A DNA stretch of 19,755 nt from CAYMRB01 sp964392615 (lineage in GTDB: Bacteria > Planctomycetota > UBA8108). Shown piece after piece: positions 1 through 8,800 of the stretch (position 1 is the stretch's first letter; each line of letters opens with the position of its first letter). The stretch covers positions 1 to 19,755 of the forward strand of contig CAYMRB010000159.1 in assembly GCA_964392615.1 (NCBI GenBank), read 5' to 3'. Position numbers and translations under genes: made by a program. Under the pieces are notes generated by a model. It made no database searches. It was not told the origin of the DNA and saw nothing but the letters and a program-made list of their open reading frames with translations.

Positions 1-2
1 GC

Positions 3-551
3 GGAGCCTACGTGCACAACCTGATGGTCGGAGCCGTACGAGTCATCCACCACGAGCGCCGCAAGACGCCCTATCAGGTGCCGCACGGCACGGCCGTGGC
101 GGGGCTTCCCGGCAATCCGAGCGGCGACGATCGCTACTACAACAACCTGATGGCCGGCCGCGTGAACCTGGCCGCCTATGACCCGGCGAAGCTACCGGTG
201 TTCATGAAGGGCAACGTCTTCGTGAACGGCGCGAAGCCGTGTCGAAGCGAGAGCGACCCGGTGCTCGAGCCCGACTTCGATCCGGGCTTGAAGCTCGTCA
301 AGAAGGGCGACGCGTACTACCTGGAGGCGACGCTCGCCACGCGCTGGGCCGCCGCGCAGAAACGGTCTCTCGTGACGACCGAGCTCCTGGGCAAGCCGAA
401 GCTCACGGACCTGCCGTACGAGAAGCCGGACGGCTCGCCGTACCGACTCGACAACGACTACTTCGGCAACAAGAGGAGCGCCGCCAGCCCCTTCCCGGGG
501 CCCTTCGAGTGGTCGAGGGACGGCAAGCAGACGCTGAAGGTCTGGCCCTAA
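3..551 (+). CDS. C-terminal part of a secreted right-handed parallel beta-helix protein (5' end outside window)
   Basis: The frame is open from the first bases of the window, so this is the last 182 residues of a longer protein. The visible part has Asn-rich, beta-rungs such as VHNLMVGAVRVI and RYYNNLMAGRVNL, followed by GNVFVNGAKPC and a non-repetitive tail ending in LKVWP. This pattern resembles the end of planctomycete proteins annotated as right-handed parallel beta-helix repeat or glycoside-hydrolase-like proteins, which usually act outside the cytoplasm on plant or algal glycans. That assignment is family resemblance only; the catalytic region is not in the window. The stop codon at 549-551 is 2 nt from the stop codon of the convergent gene on the minus strand, with no room for a conventional terminator. 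The internal GTG at 12 is not proposed as a start. Confidence 0.8.
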   Translation, partial: GAYVHNLMVGAVRVIHHERRKTPYQVPHGTAVAGLPGNPSGDDRYYNNLMAGRVNLAAYDPAKLPVFMKGNVFVNGAKPCRSESDPVLEPDFDPGLKLVKKGDAYYLEATLATRWAAAQKRSLVTTELLGKPKLTDLPYEKPDGSPYRLDNDYFGNKRSAASPFPGPFEWSRDGKQTLKVWP

Positions 552-553
552 GG

Positions 554-1801
554 TCACGGACGGCGTGACGCTTTCACGGGGCGAATGACGAGCTCGCTCC
601 GCGTCACGCGCGACACGATGACGTTTCCTTCGCGGATGACGTAGCCGAGCTCTTCGGACGCGTCTACGGATGCGAGTACCTCGGTCAGGGCCGTCGCCAC
701 CGTCGCGCCGTCGAACGTGCAGCTCACCTCGGTGTCCCGCTTCAGGCCGCGCCTCTCGAGGGCCTTCCAGATCGGTCGGACCTCCACTCCCGCGAGCTGG
801 CCGAGATTCGCGAGCGTCGGGCCGAGCGCCTCTCGCTCGAGCTTGCGGTTCGGGACCGCGGTCGCCAGCTTCTTGTTCACTTCGTCGTCCGTCCGACGCG
901 GCGCGCCCTCGCGCGGCTTGATGTCGTCCGGGTGCGCCTCGACGTAGCCCGCTGGGATCCGCGCGACGAATCGTTCGGGCGCGAACTTTGCGGCGTAGTC
1001 GAAACGGTCGAGGATGATGAACTGCCGTCGAGAGGGATCCTCCGGCCGCGGGTACGAGAACTCGACGCGCACCGGGAGCTTCGCCGCCATGCCGAACCAG
1101 ACCACGGTCGACTGCCCGCTCGCCTCTCTGCCCGGCTCGATCTCCTGCAGCTCGAATCCGACGCACTCCTTGCCCTCGACGCTCTTCTTGCCGAGGAAGC
1201 GTCCGTCCTCGAAGCCGCGCAGGACCATCTTGCGCAGCTCCTCCACCGGGTCGGCCTGGCGGACGGGCCCCGCCGGGTTGATCCCGAACGTTCGCGTGTC
1301 CTTGCGGTAGCCCGTGAAGAGCCAGCTGTCCTTCCCCGGGATGTACAGCTGGATCTCGCGCAGCACGCCGGCGTCCAGGATCTCCTCGCAGCGACGGTCG
1401 CCGCAGATGTAGCGAACGCTGGTCGTGCTGGACGTGTGCTTCGAACCGTCTCGCATCTGCAGCACGAAGGTCTGGTGGCAGCGAACTCCCTTGAGCCTCG
1501 CGTCGCGGAGTGCCGCGCCGATCTCCTCGGCGAGGGCGTCACGGGGTTCGAGCCACCACGCCGACGAGCCGTTCTTGCTTCCGAGCAGGGCCCATCCCGC
1601 GAAGCAGCACGCGATGAACGCCGCCGCTGCCGCCGTTGCGACGCGCCAGTCGCGCCACACGCGGCGAGGACGCCTCGTGCCGGGCCGTTCCTGGGCGACC
1701 GTGTCGATCTTCCGCACGACCTGCGGCACGATCGAGGGCGAGTGCCGCAGGCTCTTGCCGAGACGGAGCAGGTCTTCTTCAAACTCGTGTTCGCTCGTCA
1801 T
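554..1801 (-). CDS. Putative transmembrane anti-sigma factor with LolA/RseB-like and STN-like domains
   Basis: This 415-aa protein overlaps the ECF sigma gene by 23 nt, an arrangement typical of sigma/anti-sigma pairs. Residues 1-52 are charged and presumably cytoplasmic. Residues about 53-74 form one membrane segment (VATAAAAAFIACCFAGWALLG). Residues about 86-300 look like a LolA/RseB-type beta fold of the sort often seen in planctomycete membrane regulators (for example STVVWFGMAAKLPVRVEF followed by FDYAAKFAPERF). Residues about 324-405 resemble an STN/secretin N-terminal-like domain, with the features GVEVRPIWKALERRGL, TALTEVL and YVIREGNVIVS. No HxxxCxxC zinc anti-sigma motif is present, so the sigma-binding role of the N-terminus is inferred from gene order and topology only. 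A good Shine-Dalgarno, GGGAG, lies 8 nt before the ATG inside the sigma gene, suggesting translational coupling. Confidence 0.8.
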   Translation of the reverse strand: MTSEHEFEEDLLRLGKSLRHSPSIVPQVVRKIDTVAQERPGTRRPRRVWRDWRVATAAAAAFIACCFAGWALLGSKNGSSAWWLEPRDALAEEIGAALRDARLKGVRCHQTFVLQMRDGSKHTSSTTSVRYICGDRRCEEILDAGVLREIQLYIPGKDSWLFTGYRKDTRTFGINPAGPVRQADPVEELRKMVLRGFEDGRFLGKKSVEGKECVGFELQEIEPGREASGQSTVVWFGMAAKLPVRVEFSYPRPEDPSRRQFIILDRFDYAAKFAPERFVARIPAGYVEAHPDDIKPREGAPRRTDDEVNKKLATAVPNRKLEREALGPTLANLGQLAGVEVRPIWKALERRGLKRDTEVSCTFDGATVATALTEVLASVDASEELGYVIREGNVIVSRVTRSELVIRPVKASRRP

Positions 1802-2315
1802 GTCTCAGTCTCCCGAGCTTGCTGCGCAGCCTCTGCCGCGCACGCGTGAGTCTCTTGGTAATCGTTCCCACCGACTGGCCGATGACGGCCGCGATCTCCG
1901 CGACGCGGAGATCCTCGAAATACTTGAGCATCAACACCTCGCGCTCCCGCGGTGGCAGCTCGAGGACCGCTTCGAGGAGCGTCGTCGCGCCTTCGTCGAG
2001 CTCTGCATGCGGAGCCGGATCGGCAGCAGCCTCGTTCTCCCGTAGCGCGCTCGTCGCCGGACGGGGCGCTCGCAGCGCGAGCCGTCGAGCGATCTTCAGC
2101 ACCCACGACCCGAAGGCCGCGCCGTCGCGAAGGGAGCCGAGCCGTTTCCACGCGGCGAGGAAAGCCTCCTGAGCGATGTCCTCGGCTGCGTGACCGTCCC
2201 TGACAACCGCCCGCGCCGCGGCGTGCACGGAGCGCTCGTGACGCCGCACGAGCTCGGCGAAACCCTCTCGCTGGCCGCGCAGCACTTCTGTGACGAGATC
2301 GGCATCCGACTTCAT
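1779..2315 (-). CDS. ECF-type RNA polymerase sigma factor (sigma-70 family)
   Basis: The protein has 178 residues, the usual length for an ECF sigma factor. Region 2 spans about residues 18-85 (FAELVRRHERSVHAAARAVV, then AEDIAQEAFLAAWKRL and SWVLKIARRLALR). Region 4 spans about 110-170 (LELPPREREVLMLKYFEDL, then VAEIAAVIGQSVGTITKRL, a helix-turn-helix). It should direct RNA polymerase to a small regulon. The ATG at 2315 is preferred because GAGGA lies 7 nt upstream; a TTG 13 codons further upstream has no such support. The 3' end overlaps the downstream membrane protein gene by 23 nt, so the two are probably co-translated as sigma factor and antagonist. The large cytochrome gene upstream ends 102 nt before this start, so read-through from it is possible. 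Confidence 0.93.
   Translation of the reverse strand: MKSDADLVTEVLRGQREGFAELVRRHERSVHAAARAVVRDGHAAEDIAQEAFLAAWKRLGSLRDGAAFGSWVLKIARRLALRAPRPATSALRENEAAADPAPHAELDEGATTLLEAVLELPPREREVLMLKYFEDLRVAEIAAVIGQSVGTITKRLTRARQRLRSKLGRLRHDERTRV
1810..1814 (-). promoter_or_regulatory. Shine-Dalgarno GGGAG for the putative anti-sigma gene
   Basis: Reading the minus strand, GGGAG ends 8 nt before the ATG at 1801. It lies within the last codons of the sigma factor gene, which fits coupled translation of the pair. Confidence 0.6.
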
Positions 2316-2322
2316 GTCACGG

Positions 2323-2327
2323 TCCTC
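2323..2327 (-). promoter_or_regulatory. Shine-Dalgarno GAGGA that decides the sigma factor start
   Basis: On the minus strand GAGGA is followed by 7 nt and then the ATG at 2315. This supports the 178-residue sigma factor rather than a longer form starting from the TTG at 2354. Confidence 0.65.
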
Positions 2328-2417
2328 AGTAGAAGATCCAGGACGTCCCTGCAACAGTAGGAGCCGAGTTGCGGGCGGGATGCGGCAAGAAAAACCGACA
2401 GATGAAGGAACGCGTCT

Positions 2418-5400
2418 TCAGCGCGCCCGCAGCGTGCGCAGGTACGCGAACAGGTCGACGATGCCCTGCGGTTCCACTCCGCGCAGCAGTCCGGCCGGCA
2501 TGAACGACGACCGTCCCTGTCGGATCTCGAGGACGTCCTGCGCCGCGAAGCGCACCGCCGTCTCCGGTGCCGTCTGCAGAATCGTCGCAGCCGGCGATTC
2601 GTAGACCATCAGGCCGGCCCAGCTCTTGCCGTCCTTCGTCACGACTTCGTGTACCGCGTAGTTCGCCGCGACGACGCGGCTGGGCTCGACGATCGTCCGC
2701 AGCAGGTCCTCCTTCGAGAACCGCGACGTCACGCCTGCGAGGTCCGGCCCGAAACGCCGCCCGCCGACGTGGCACGTGTCGCAGCCGAGCTCGCGCGATA
2801 GCGCGCGGCCGCGACCCGCATCGCCGGACTCCCAGTCGATCCCTTCGAGCTTGGCGAGCCAAGCGTCGAGACTGCCGGCGTCCGCCGTCGAGGTGAGCTC
2901 TTCGGCCTCGTCCGGGTGTTGCGCGGCGAACCAATCGAACCACGGCTGATACGCTTCGTGAAGGTCGCCGTCGCGCTTCTCGGCGACGCGAATCGGCGCG
3001 CTCGTCCAGTGGGCGAGCAGCGATGCGAGCGCCGATCGCGCGGTCCCCTCACGGTCGATCGAGCAGAAGCCGCGCAGCGCTTCGAAGGCGATCAGCAAGT
3101 CGTCCGGGCTGGCCTCGGCGACGAGCTTCGTCAGCGCCGTCGCGGCCTTCGCGACGACGTCGCCACGTCGCGACTCGAGCGCCTCGATCAGACGATCGCG
3201 ATCGACGGCTTGCGGTCGCTCGGCGAGCACCAGCGCGATGGCATCGCGCAGACCGGGATCGTCCCAGCGCTGTCGCAGAGCTTCGCGTCCGTCCGTGCCG
3301 AGGTGGTGACCGACGAGCGCGACGAGCTCGGTCGTCCAGCGACCGTCCTGGCGCTTCGCCCGCGCGAGCAGACCGCTTGCGGCGCGCGTGCGGCGATCTC
3401 CCTTCATCTCGCCAGCGAAGAGCGCGTGCTCGACGTCGCCGAATGCAGCGTCGGAAAGCAATGCATCGACGAGCCGTTCGTCGCGGTCGCACAGCGCCTT
3501 GAAGGCTGCGGCGACGCGAGTCGGCCAGAATCGGCTCGGCGCTCGATTCTCGGCGCGCATCTTGCCGTGTAGTCGTGCGAACGCCGCGGCGCACGAACGC
3601 GTGAACGCGAGCGAGCGCGGACCGGGAATGCGCGTCGCGGCGAGCAGATAGTGGATGTCGTCCTCGATCCTCGACGTCGCGGTCCAGCGCGTCGCGAACG
3701 CGTCGAGGACATCCGCGCGGGGCACCTCGAGCATCGCGAAGAGACGGGCGAGCTCGCGATCGAGCTCGCTGGTCGTCGTCGACCTCGGTGAGACATGCGG
3801 CGCCAGCGCCGCGGCGATCTCGGCGCGCGTCGCGATCGGCACGCGATCGACGTGCGATGCGAGGTAGCCGTCCGTGGCCTGTGGTCGCTCCTGTACGAGG
3901 TGGACGTCGCCGATGCCGATCTGCAGCAGCCGGACCGCATCGAGGCACGTCGCGTCGTCGCGATCTCTTCGCGCCAGATCGCACGCGCGCAGCGCGGCGC
4001 GGAAGTGGGTCGGAGGCCACGGTGGCGTGGCGCGAGCGCCTCCGTGCACGTCGAGCCAGCCGACGATGTGACGAGGCGTCGAAAGCGCGTCGATCGACGG
4101 CATCGCACTCGCGAAGCTCTTTCTGCCGACGCCGCGCGCCGCGAGCACCGTCGCTGCCCGCACGCGGCGGTCCGGGTGCGCGAGTCCTGCCGCCCAATCG
4201 GGAGCTGGCCGCGCGGCTGTGTCGATCGGTGTCGCCAGGTTGCCGACCGCCTCCCACGCGGCGCGAGCGATGCGCGCATCGTCGCGGCGGGTCGCGGCGA
4301 CGATCACGCTGCGCGCCTCGGAGCTCTTCTCTGTCGAACGCGACAGCGCCCAGATCGCGCGCGCGGCGAGCTCGGCGTCCCCGCTCGCGATGATCGACTG
4401 CGCGAGCCGGGGCGAGATGCTGTCGAAGAGCTCGACCAGCACCTCGAGCGCGCGGATGCGCTCGCTCAGACCGATGCCTGGATCGCGCACGGCCGCCTCG
4501 AAGGGGCTGCGGCCAAGCCGGCGCGCGTTCGGCACCCAACGCGCTCGTGACCAGCTCGACAGCGGTTGCAGAGCACGCAGGACCTCGGTGCGGTTGTCTC
4601 GGGAGCGGTCATGGGGCGTCGCGTCTCGATGCCTCGCGCGCCCCTCCGCACCGCGATACCGCACGCGGAACACGCTGCCGCGCGTGCTGCGGCCGCCGAT
4701 TGCGACGAACACGTCGCCCTGCGGGCCGACGGCCATGTCGACGGGCGCGAAGCCGACGTCGTCGGTCGTCTCCATGAACACCTCGAGCTCGGCGGTGAAG
4801 GACGACCCGCTTCGCTTCATGGGCAGGAAGTAGATGCGACCGAGCGTCCAGCAGATCGCGAACACACCGTCGCGATATCGCGATGGAAACGCATCGTGCC
4901 GATACACGAGGACGCCGGTCGGGGAACCGCGACCGATTTCGTAGAGGCGCGGGACCGAGTCGACGTTCGACTCGGGTCGACTCCACGCGTGCTTCCAGCC
5001 CGTGAGCACCCAGCCGTGCTCCATTCCCTGGGCGATGTCGAACACGCGTGTCGGGGAGTACCACGGCAGGTGCTCGACGCGTTCGCCGTCAGCGTCGTAC
5101 GTCAGCACGTGGCCGAACGGGTGGAAGTCGATGTCGTACGGGTTGCGAAAGCCGTGCGCGAGGACTTCGCTCTCGGCGCCGTCCAGCGAGATTCGTACGA
5201 GGGTGCCACAGACGGGCTTCTTGACGGGCGATCCGGGCAGCGTCGCGTGCTGTGGGCCGATCTTCGTGTCGTTGCCGCAGATCCAGTAAATCCAACCGTC
5301 CGGTCCTTGAAGGATGCCGTTCGATGCGTGCTCCCCGCCGCCGTGCGCGATTCTCCAGCGCTCTCCAGGCTCATCCGCCATGCCGTCGCGGTCGCGGTCG

Positions 5401-5744
5401 CGCAGGTGCCAGATGCCGTCGCCGCACGACGCGATCAGATCGTCGCCGACGAACACCATGCCGTGCACGCCGCGCCGCTTCGAGGACAGCATCGTCGCAT
5501 GGTCGGCGAAGCCGTCGCGGTCGCGGTCCTCGAGCACCTTGATGTAGTCGTTGCCAGCGACAACGACGCGCCCGCGTGCGTCGATGGTCAGCGCGTAGAT
5601 GTCGTGCGCGAGCTCGTCGCCGGCGTAGAGCGACACCTCGAACCCGGCGGGCGCCGAGAAGCCGTGCGCGCTTCGAGTGTCGGCCGAGGTGTCTTCGGAG
5701 GCGCCAGCGACGAGCAGCGCCGCGAGGAGAGTCGTCCAGCTCAC
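2418..5744 (-). CDS. PVC-type secreted propeller-HEAT-cytochrome c protein
   Basis: The product is 1108 aa in three parts. Residues about 27-380 form a sugar-dehydrogenase-like beta-propeller (HGFRNPYDIDFHPFG, two DRDRDG calcium-type loops, GFAPVDMAVGPQGDVFVA). Residues about 395-900 are Ala/Arg-rich helical HEAT-like repeats. Residues about 970-1108 are a PVC-type cytochrome c: CDTCH at 988-992 for covalent heme, FGPDLAGV after it, and SSFMPAGLL with Met1082 as likely distal ligand, ending DLFAYLRTLRAR. Such proteins are common in Planctomycetes and are thought to be exported redox or carbohydrate-oxidising proteins; the substrate is unknown. The start is a GTG with no clear Shine-Dalgarno, and its N-terminus (MSWTTLLAALLVAGAS) is hydrophobic but lacks basic residues. 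The GTG overlaps the TGA of a 19-codon upstream frame that starts at a promoter-linked ATG (5800), so either coupling or a frameshift near the signal peptide is possible. Confidence 0.93.
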   Translation of the reverse strand: MSWTTLLAALLVAGASEDTSADTRSAHGFSAPAGFEVSLYAGDELAHDIYALTIDARGRVVVAGNDYIKVLEDRDRDGFADHATMLSSKRRGVHGMVFVGDDLIASCGDGIWHLRDRDRDGMADEPGERWRIAHGGGEHASNGILQGPDGWIYWICGNDTKIGPQHATLPGSPVKKPVCGTLVRISLDGAESEVLAHGFRNPYDIDFHPFGHVLTYDADGERVEHLPWYSPTRVFDIAQGMEHGWVLTGWKHAWSRPESNVDSVPRLYEIGRGSPTGVLVYRHDAFPSRYRDGVFAICWTLGRIYFLPMKRSGSSFTAELEVFMETTDDVGFAPVDMAVGPQGDVFVAIGGRSTRGSVFRVRYRGAEGRARHRDATPHDRSRDNRTEVLRALQPLSSWSRARWVPNARRLGRSPFEAAVRDPGIGLSERIRALEVLVELFDSISPRLAQSIIASGDAELAARAIWALSRSTEKSSEARSVIVAATRRDDARIARAAWEAVGNLATPIDTAARPAPDWAAGLAHPDRRVRAATVLAARGVGRKSFASAMPSIDALSTPRHIVGWLDVHGGARATPPWPPTHFRAALRACDLARRDRDDATCLDAVRLLQIGIGDVHLVQERPQATDGYLASHVDRVPIATRAEIAAALAPHVSPRSTTTSELDRELARLFAMLEVPRADVLDAFATRWTATSRIEDDIHYLLAATRIPGPRSLAFTRSCAAAFARLHGKMRAENRAPSRFWPTRVAAAFKALCDRDERLVDALLSDAAFGDVEHALFAGEMKGDRRTRAASGLLARAKRQDGRWTTELVALVGHHLGTDGREALRQRWDDPGLRDAIALVLAERPQAVDRDRLIEALESRRGDVVAKAATALTKLVAEASPDDLLIAFEALRGFCSIDREGTARSALASLLAHWTSAPIRVAEKRDGDLHEAYQPWFDWFAAQHPDEAEELTSTADAGSLDAWLAKLEGIDWESGDAGRGRALSRELGCDTCHVGGRRFGPDLAGVTSRFSKEDLLRTIVEPSRVVAANYAVHEVVTKDGKSWAGLMVYESPAATILQTAPETAVRFAAQDVLEIRQGRSSFMPAGLLRGVEPQGIVDLFAYLRTLRAR

Positions 5745-5800
5745 GGTGCGATCGATCGTCGTGCAAGGTCCCGGTGTCGGCAGAGGCGGGAGCGGTTCAT
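5741..5800 (-). CDS. 19-codon leader frame overlapping the GTG of the cytochrome gene
   Basis: On the minus strand an ATG at 5800-5798 opens a 19-residue frame (MNRSRLCRHRDLARRSIAP) ending in TGA at 5743-5741. That TGA shares its bases with the GTG (5744-5742) of the large cytochrome gene in the arrangement GTGA, the classic geometry of stop-start translational coupling. The ATG sits 5 nt after a promoter-like GGTAGACTGG block that is also found 5 nt before the start of the gene at 9214. The peptide is Arg-rich and would make a good positively charged n-region if joined to the hydrophobic start of the downstream protein. It may therefore be a genuine leader peptide or the displaced first codons of the cytochrome gene after a small insertion or deletion. 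Confidence 0.45.
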   Translation of the reverse strand: MNRSRLCRHRDLARRSIAP

Positions 5801-5805
5801 GTCGA

Positions 5806-5838
5806 CCAGTCTACCGCGCGTCGGAGTTTCGACGCGAG
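5806..5838 (-). promoter_or_regulatory. Bipartite promoter-like element CTCGCGTCGA-N13-GGTAGACTGG (copy 1)
   Basis: On the minus strand CTCGCGTCGA (5838-5829) is followed by 13 nt and GGTAGACTGG (5815-5806), then 5 nt to ATG at 5800. Both 10-mers and both spacings are identical to those at 9176-9208 in front of another gene. TAGACT fits a TAnnnT -10 element and lies 7 nt before the ATG, which would put the transcription start at or very near the start codon. The CGCGTC hexamer stands 17 nt upstream of TAGACT, in -35 position, but does not match TTGACA. Confidence 0.6.
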
Positions 5839-5884
5839 CAGCGTCGTCCCCACCGTCCGGGTTTCAGGGCTGCGTGCTCCACGG

Positions 5885-8800
5885 CTACGCGGGACAGCCG
5901 GGCGTCACGCAGCCCAGGTCGTCGTCGGTCGGATCCTCGCCGCAGGTGGCCGGGCCGGGATCGGGCGGCGCGTCGCCGCCGAGAAACAGGTACCTGAAGA
6001 TCCACACCGCATCCGAGAGGTTGAGCTCGCCCGAGTCATCCGCATCGGCGGCGTCGAGGCACGACGGCTCGTCTTCCCGCAGGAAGAGGTAGCCGAGGAG
6101 GCGGATGCCGTCGGAGATCTCGAGGGCTTCCTCACCGCGCACGGCGCCGCGTCGGAACCGAACGGTCGGAGCCTCGCTGACAGGCCCGAAGGCGACGAAG
6201 ATCGCCCTCGAGAGGTCCGGGTAGCGCGCGTCGGCGAGGTCCGAGGCCAGCAGGAAGTCCGGGTGTCCGTCGCCGTTCACATCCCCGGAGCCCGCGAGGC
6301 TCCAGCCCGATCCGTCGTCCTCCGCGACGCCACGGATCGCGAAGCCGCCGCGGCCCTCCCGGACGCTCGCGAGGTCGACCGCCGCGCCGCCGCGCTGGCC
6401 GTAGACGACGTAGGTCTCGCCGGCGTACTGCCTGCCTTCCGGGGAGGCGCTGGTCGCGTTGATGAGCAGGTCGGCGAGTCCGTCGCCGTTGACGTCGCCA
6501 GCGCCTGAGTGAGCGCGACCCGAGAAGTCGTCCTCCGCGGCGCCGCGGATCGCGAAGCCGCCACGGCCGGCACGGATTTCGTCGAGATCGACCGACACCC
6601 CATCCGTCTTGCCGAAGACGACGTAGCTCTCGCCGGCGTTCTCCCTGCCTTCGGGGTCGGCCGTGCGTGCGCCGAGGAGGAGGTCCGCGAGACCGTCTCC
6701 GTCGACGTCTCCCGGCGCCGATACGTGCTCGCCGCTGTTGTTTCCGTGTATCGAGAATCCGCCGAGGCCGGCGATCACCCGGGACAGCTCGACCACGGTC
6801 CCGTCGGCCTTGCCGAAGACGACGTAGCTTTCTCCCCCGATGCGTGACGACCCGATCATGCTCGGCGCGCCGATCAGCAGGTCGGCCAGTCCGTCGGCGT
6901 TCACGTCTCCCGCTCCCGAGACACTCCAGCCGGCGAAGTCTTCCTCCTCGCTGCCGCGGATCGCGAAGCCGCCACGGCCGTCCCGAATCTCGGCGAGCTC
7001 GACGGCCGCGCCGTCGGTCTTGCCGAAGATCACGTAGCTCTCGCCGGTCTCGCGGTCGACGCCGGGGGCGCCCACGACGATGTCGGCGAGTCCGTCGCCG
7101 TTGATGTCCGCGGCCCCCGAGACGCTCCAACCGAAGTTGTCGCGCAACGCGCTGCCGCGAATCGCGAAGCCGCCGCGGCCGTCTTGCACCTCGGCGAGCT
7201 CGACGGCCGCGCCGTCGGGCTTGCCGAAGACGACGTAGCCTTCGCCGGCGCTAGACCTGCGGCCGGGGGCGCCGACGAGGAGGTCGTCGAGACCGTCGCC
7301 ATCGACATCCCCTGCTCCCGATACGCTTCGACCGGAGGAGTCGCCCCCCGCGACGCCGCGGATCGCGAATCCGCCGCGACCCGCCCGTACCGCTGCGAGC
7401 TGGATGATGTCCCCGTCGGACTTTCCGAAGACGACGTAGCTCTCGCCGGCGCGGATCCGGCGCCCCGGATCGGCGTGAGGGGCGCCGAAGATAAAGTCGG
7501 CGAGTCCGTCGCCGTTCACGTCCCCCGCTCCCGAGACGTATCCTCCCGTGTCGAACGCGGCGTTCCAGTTGCGCTCGACGGCGCCGCGGATCGCGAAGCC
7601 GCCCAGGCCCGACGGTAGGTCCGCGAGATCGACCGCGGCGCCGTCGGGCTTGCCGAAGACGACGTAGCTTGCACCGGCGGGGCTCGCGCCCGGGGTATCG
7701 GTGACGTCGGGCGAGCCGATGAGGACGTCGGCGAGCCCATCGCCGTTCATGTCCCCCACTCCCGAGACGCTCCGTCCGGAGCTGTCCTCCGCCGCAGCCC
7801 CGTGGATCGCAAAGCCGCCTCGGCCGGCTTGAATCGCCGCGATCTCGACCACCGCGCCGTCGGGCTTGCCGAAGACGATACAGCTCTCGCCTGCGAGCTT
7901 TCGTCTCACGAGATTGGCGTTCGAGTAAGCGACGATCACATCGGCGAAGCCGTCGCCATTGACGTCGCCCGCCCCCGACACCTTCCTGCCCGACTCGAAC
8001 TCCGCGCTGCCGCGGATCGCGAACCCGCCGCCGCCGTCCCGGACCGCGGCGAGCTCGATCGCCTCCGTGTCGGCCTTTCCGAAGACGACGTAGCTCTCGC
8101 CGTCGAACGGTCTCGCCGGTGGATTGGCGTTGGGCGCGCCGATGACGATATCGGCGAGGCCGTCGCCGTTCACATCCCCCGCTCCCGCGACGCTGAAGCC
8201 CGCCTGGTCATTCTCCGCGCTTCCCCGCATCACGAAGCCGCCGCGACCCTCCAGGATGTCTTCGAGGTCGACCGCCTCTGCGCTCGTCTTGCCGAAGACG
8301 ACGTAGCCCTCGCCGGCGTTTCGGCGTCCCTCCGGTTCGCCCTGCGGCTTGCCGACGAGGATGTCGTCGAGGCCGTCGCCGTTCACGTCGCCTGCAGCGG
8401 CCACCCAGCTCGACGGTCCCCGGTTGCCGCGAATCGCGAAGCCGCCGCGCCCGGCGCGTACGTCACCGAGTTCGACCGCTTCTGTATCGGCCTTGCCGAA
8501 GACGAGGTAGGTCTCGCCGGCGTCGGCCCTGCCGTCGGCGGGGTCGGCCCAGGGTGCAGCGACGAGAAGGTCGCCAAGACCGTCGCCGTTGACATCTCCC
8601 GCGCCCGCGACCGCGTAGCCTGCGCCGTCATCCTGCGTGGCGCAGCGGATCGTGAATCCACCGCGGCCCGCATCGACGTTCTCGAACTCGACCGTCGCGC
8701 CGTCGGCCTTGCCGAAGACGACGCACGTCGAGACCGAAAAACGCCTCCCACCGATGCGAGATCGGCCTCCGATCACCGCGTCCGGGACGCCGTCGCCGTT

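Noticed and set aside
2316..2354. Longer sigma factor starting from the TTG at 2354
   Set aside because: The ATG at 2315 has a well-spaced GAGGA and the shorter protein begins like other ECF sigma factors.
5830..5846. Hairpin CGACGC-GAGCA-GCGTCG as terminator of the FG-GAP gene
   Set aside because: There is no T-run, the stem is only 6 bp, and it overlaps the CTCGCGTCGA promoter block.
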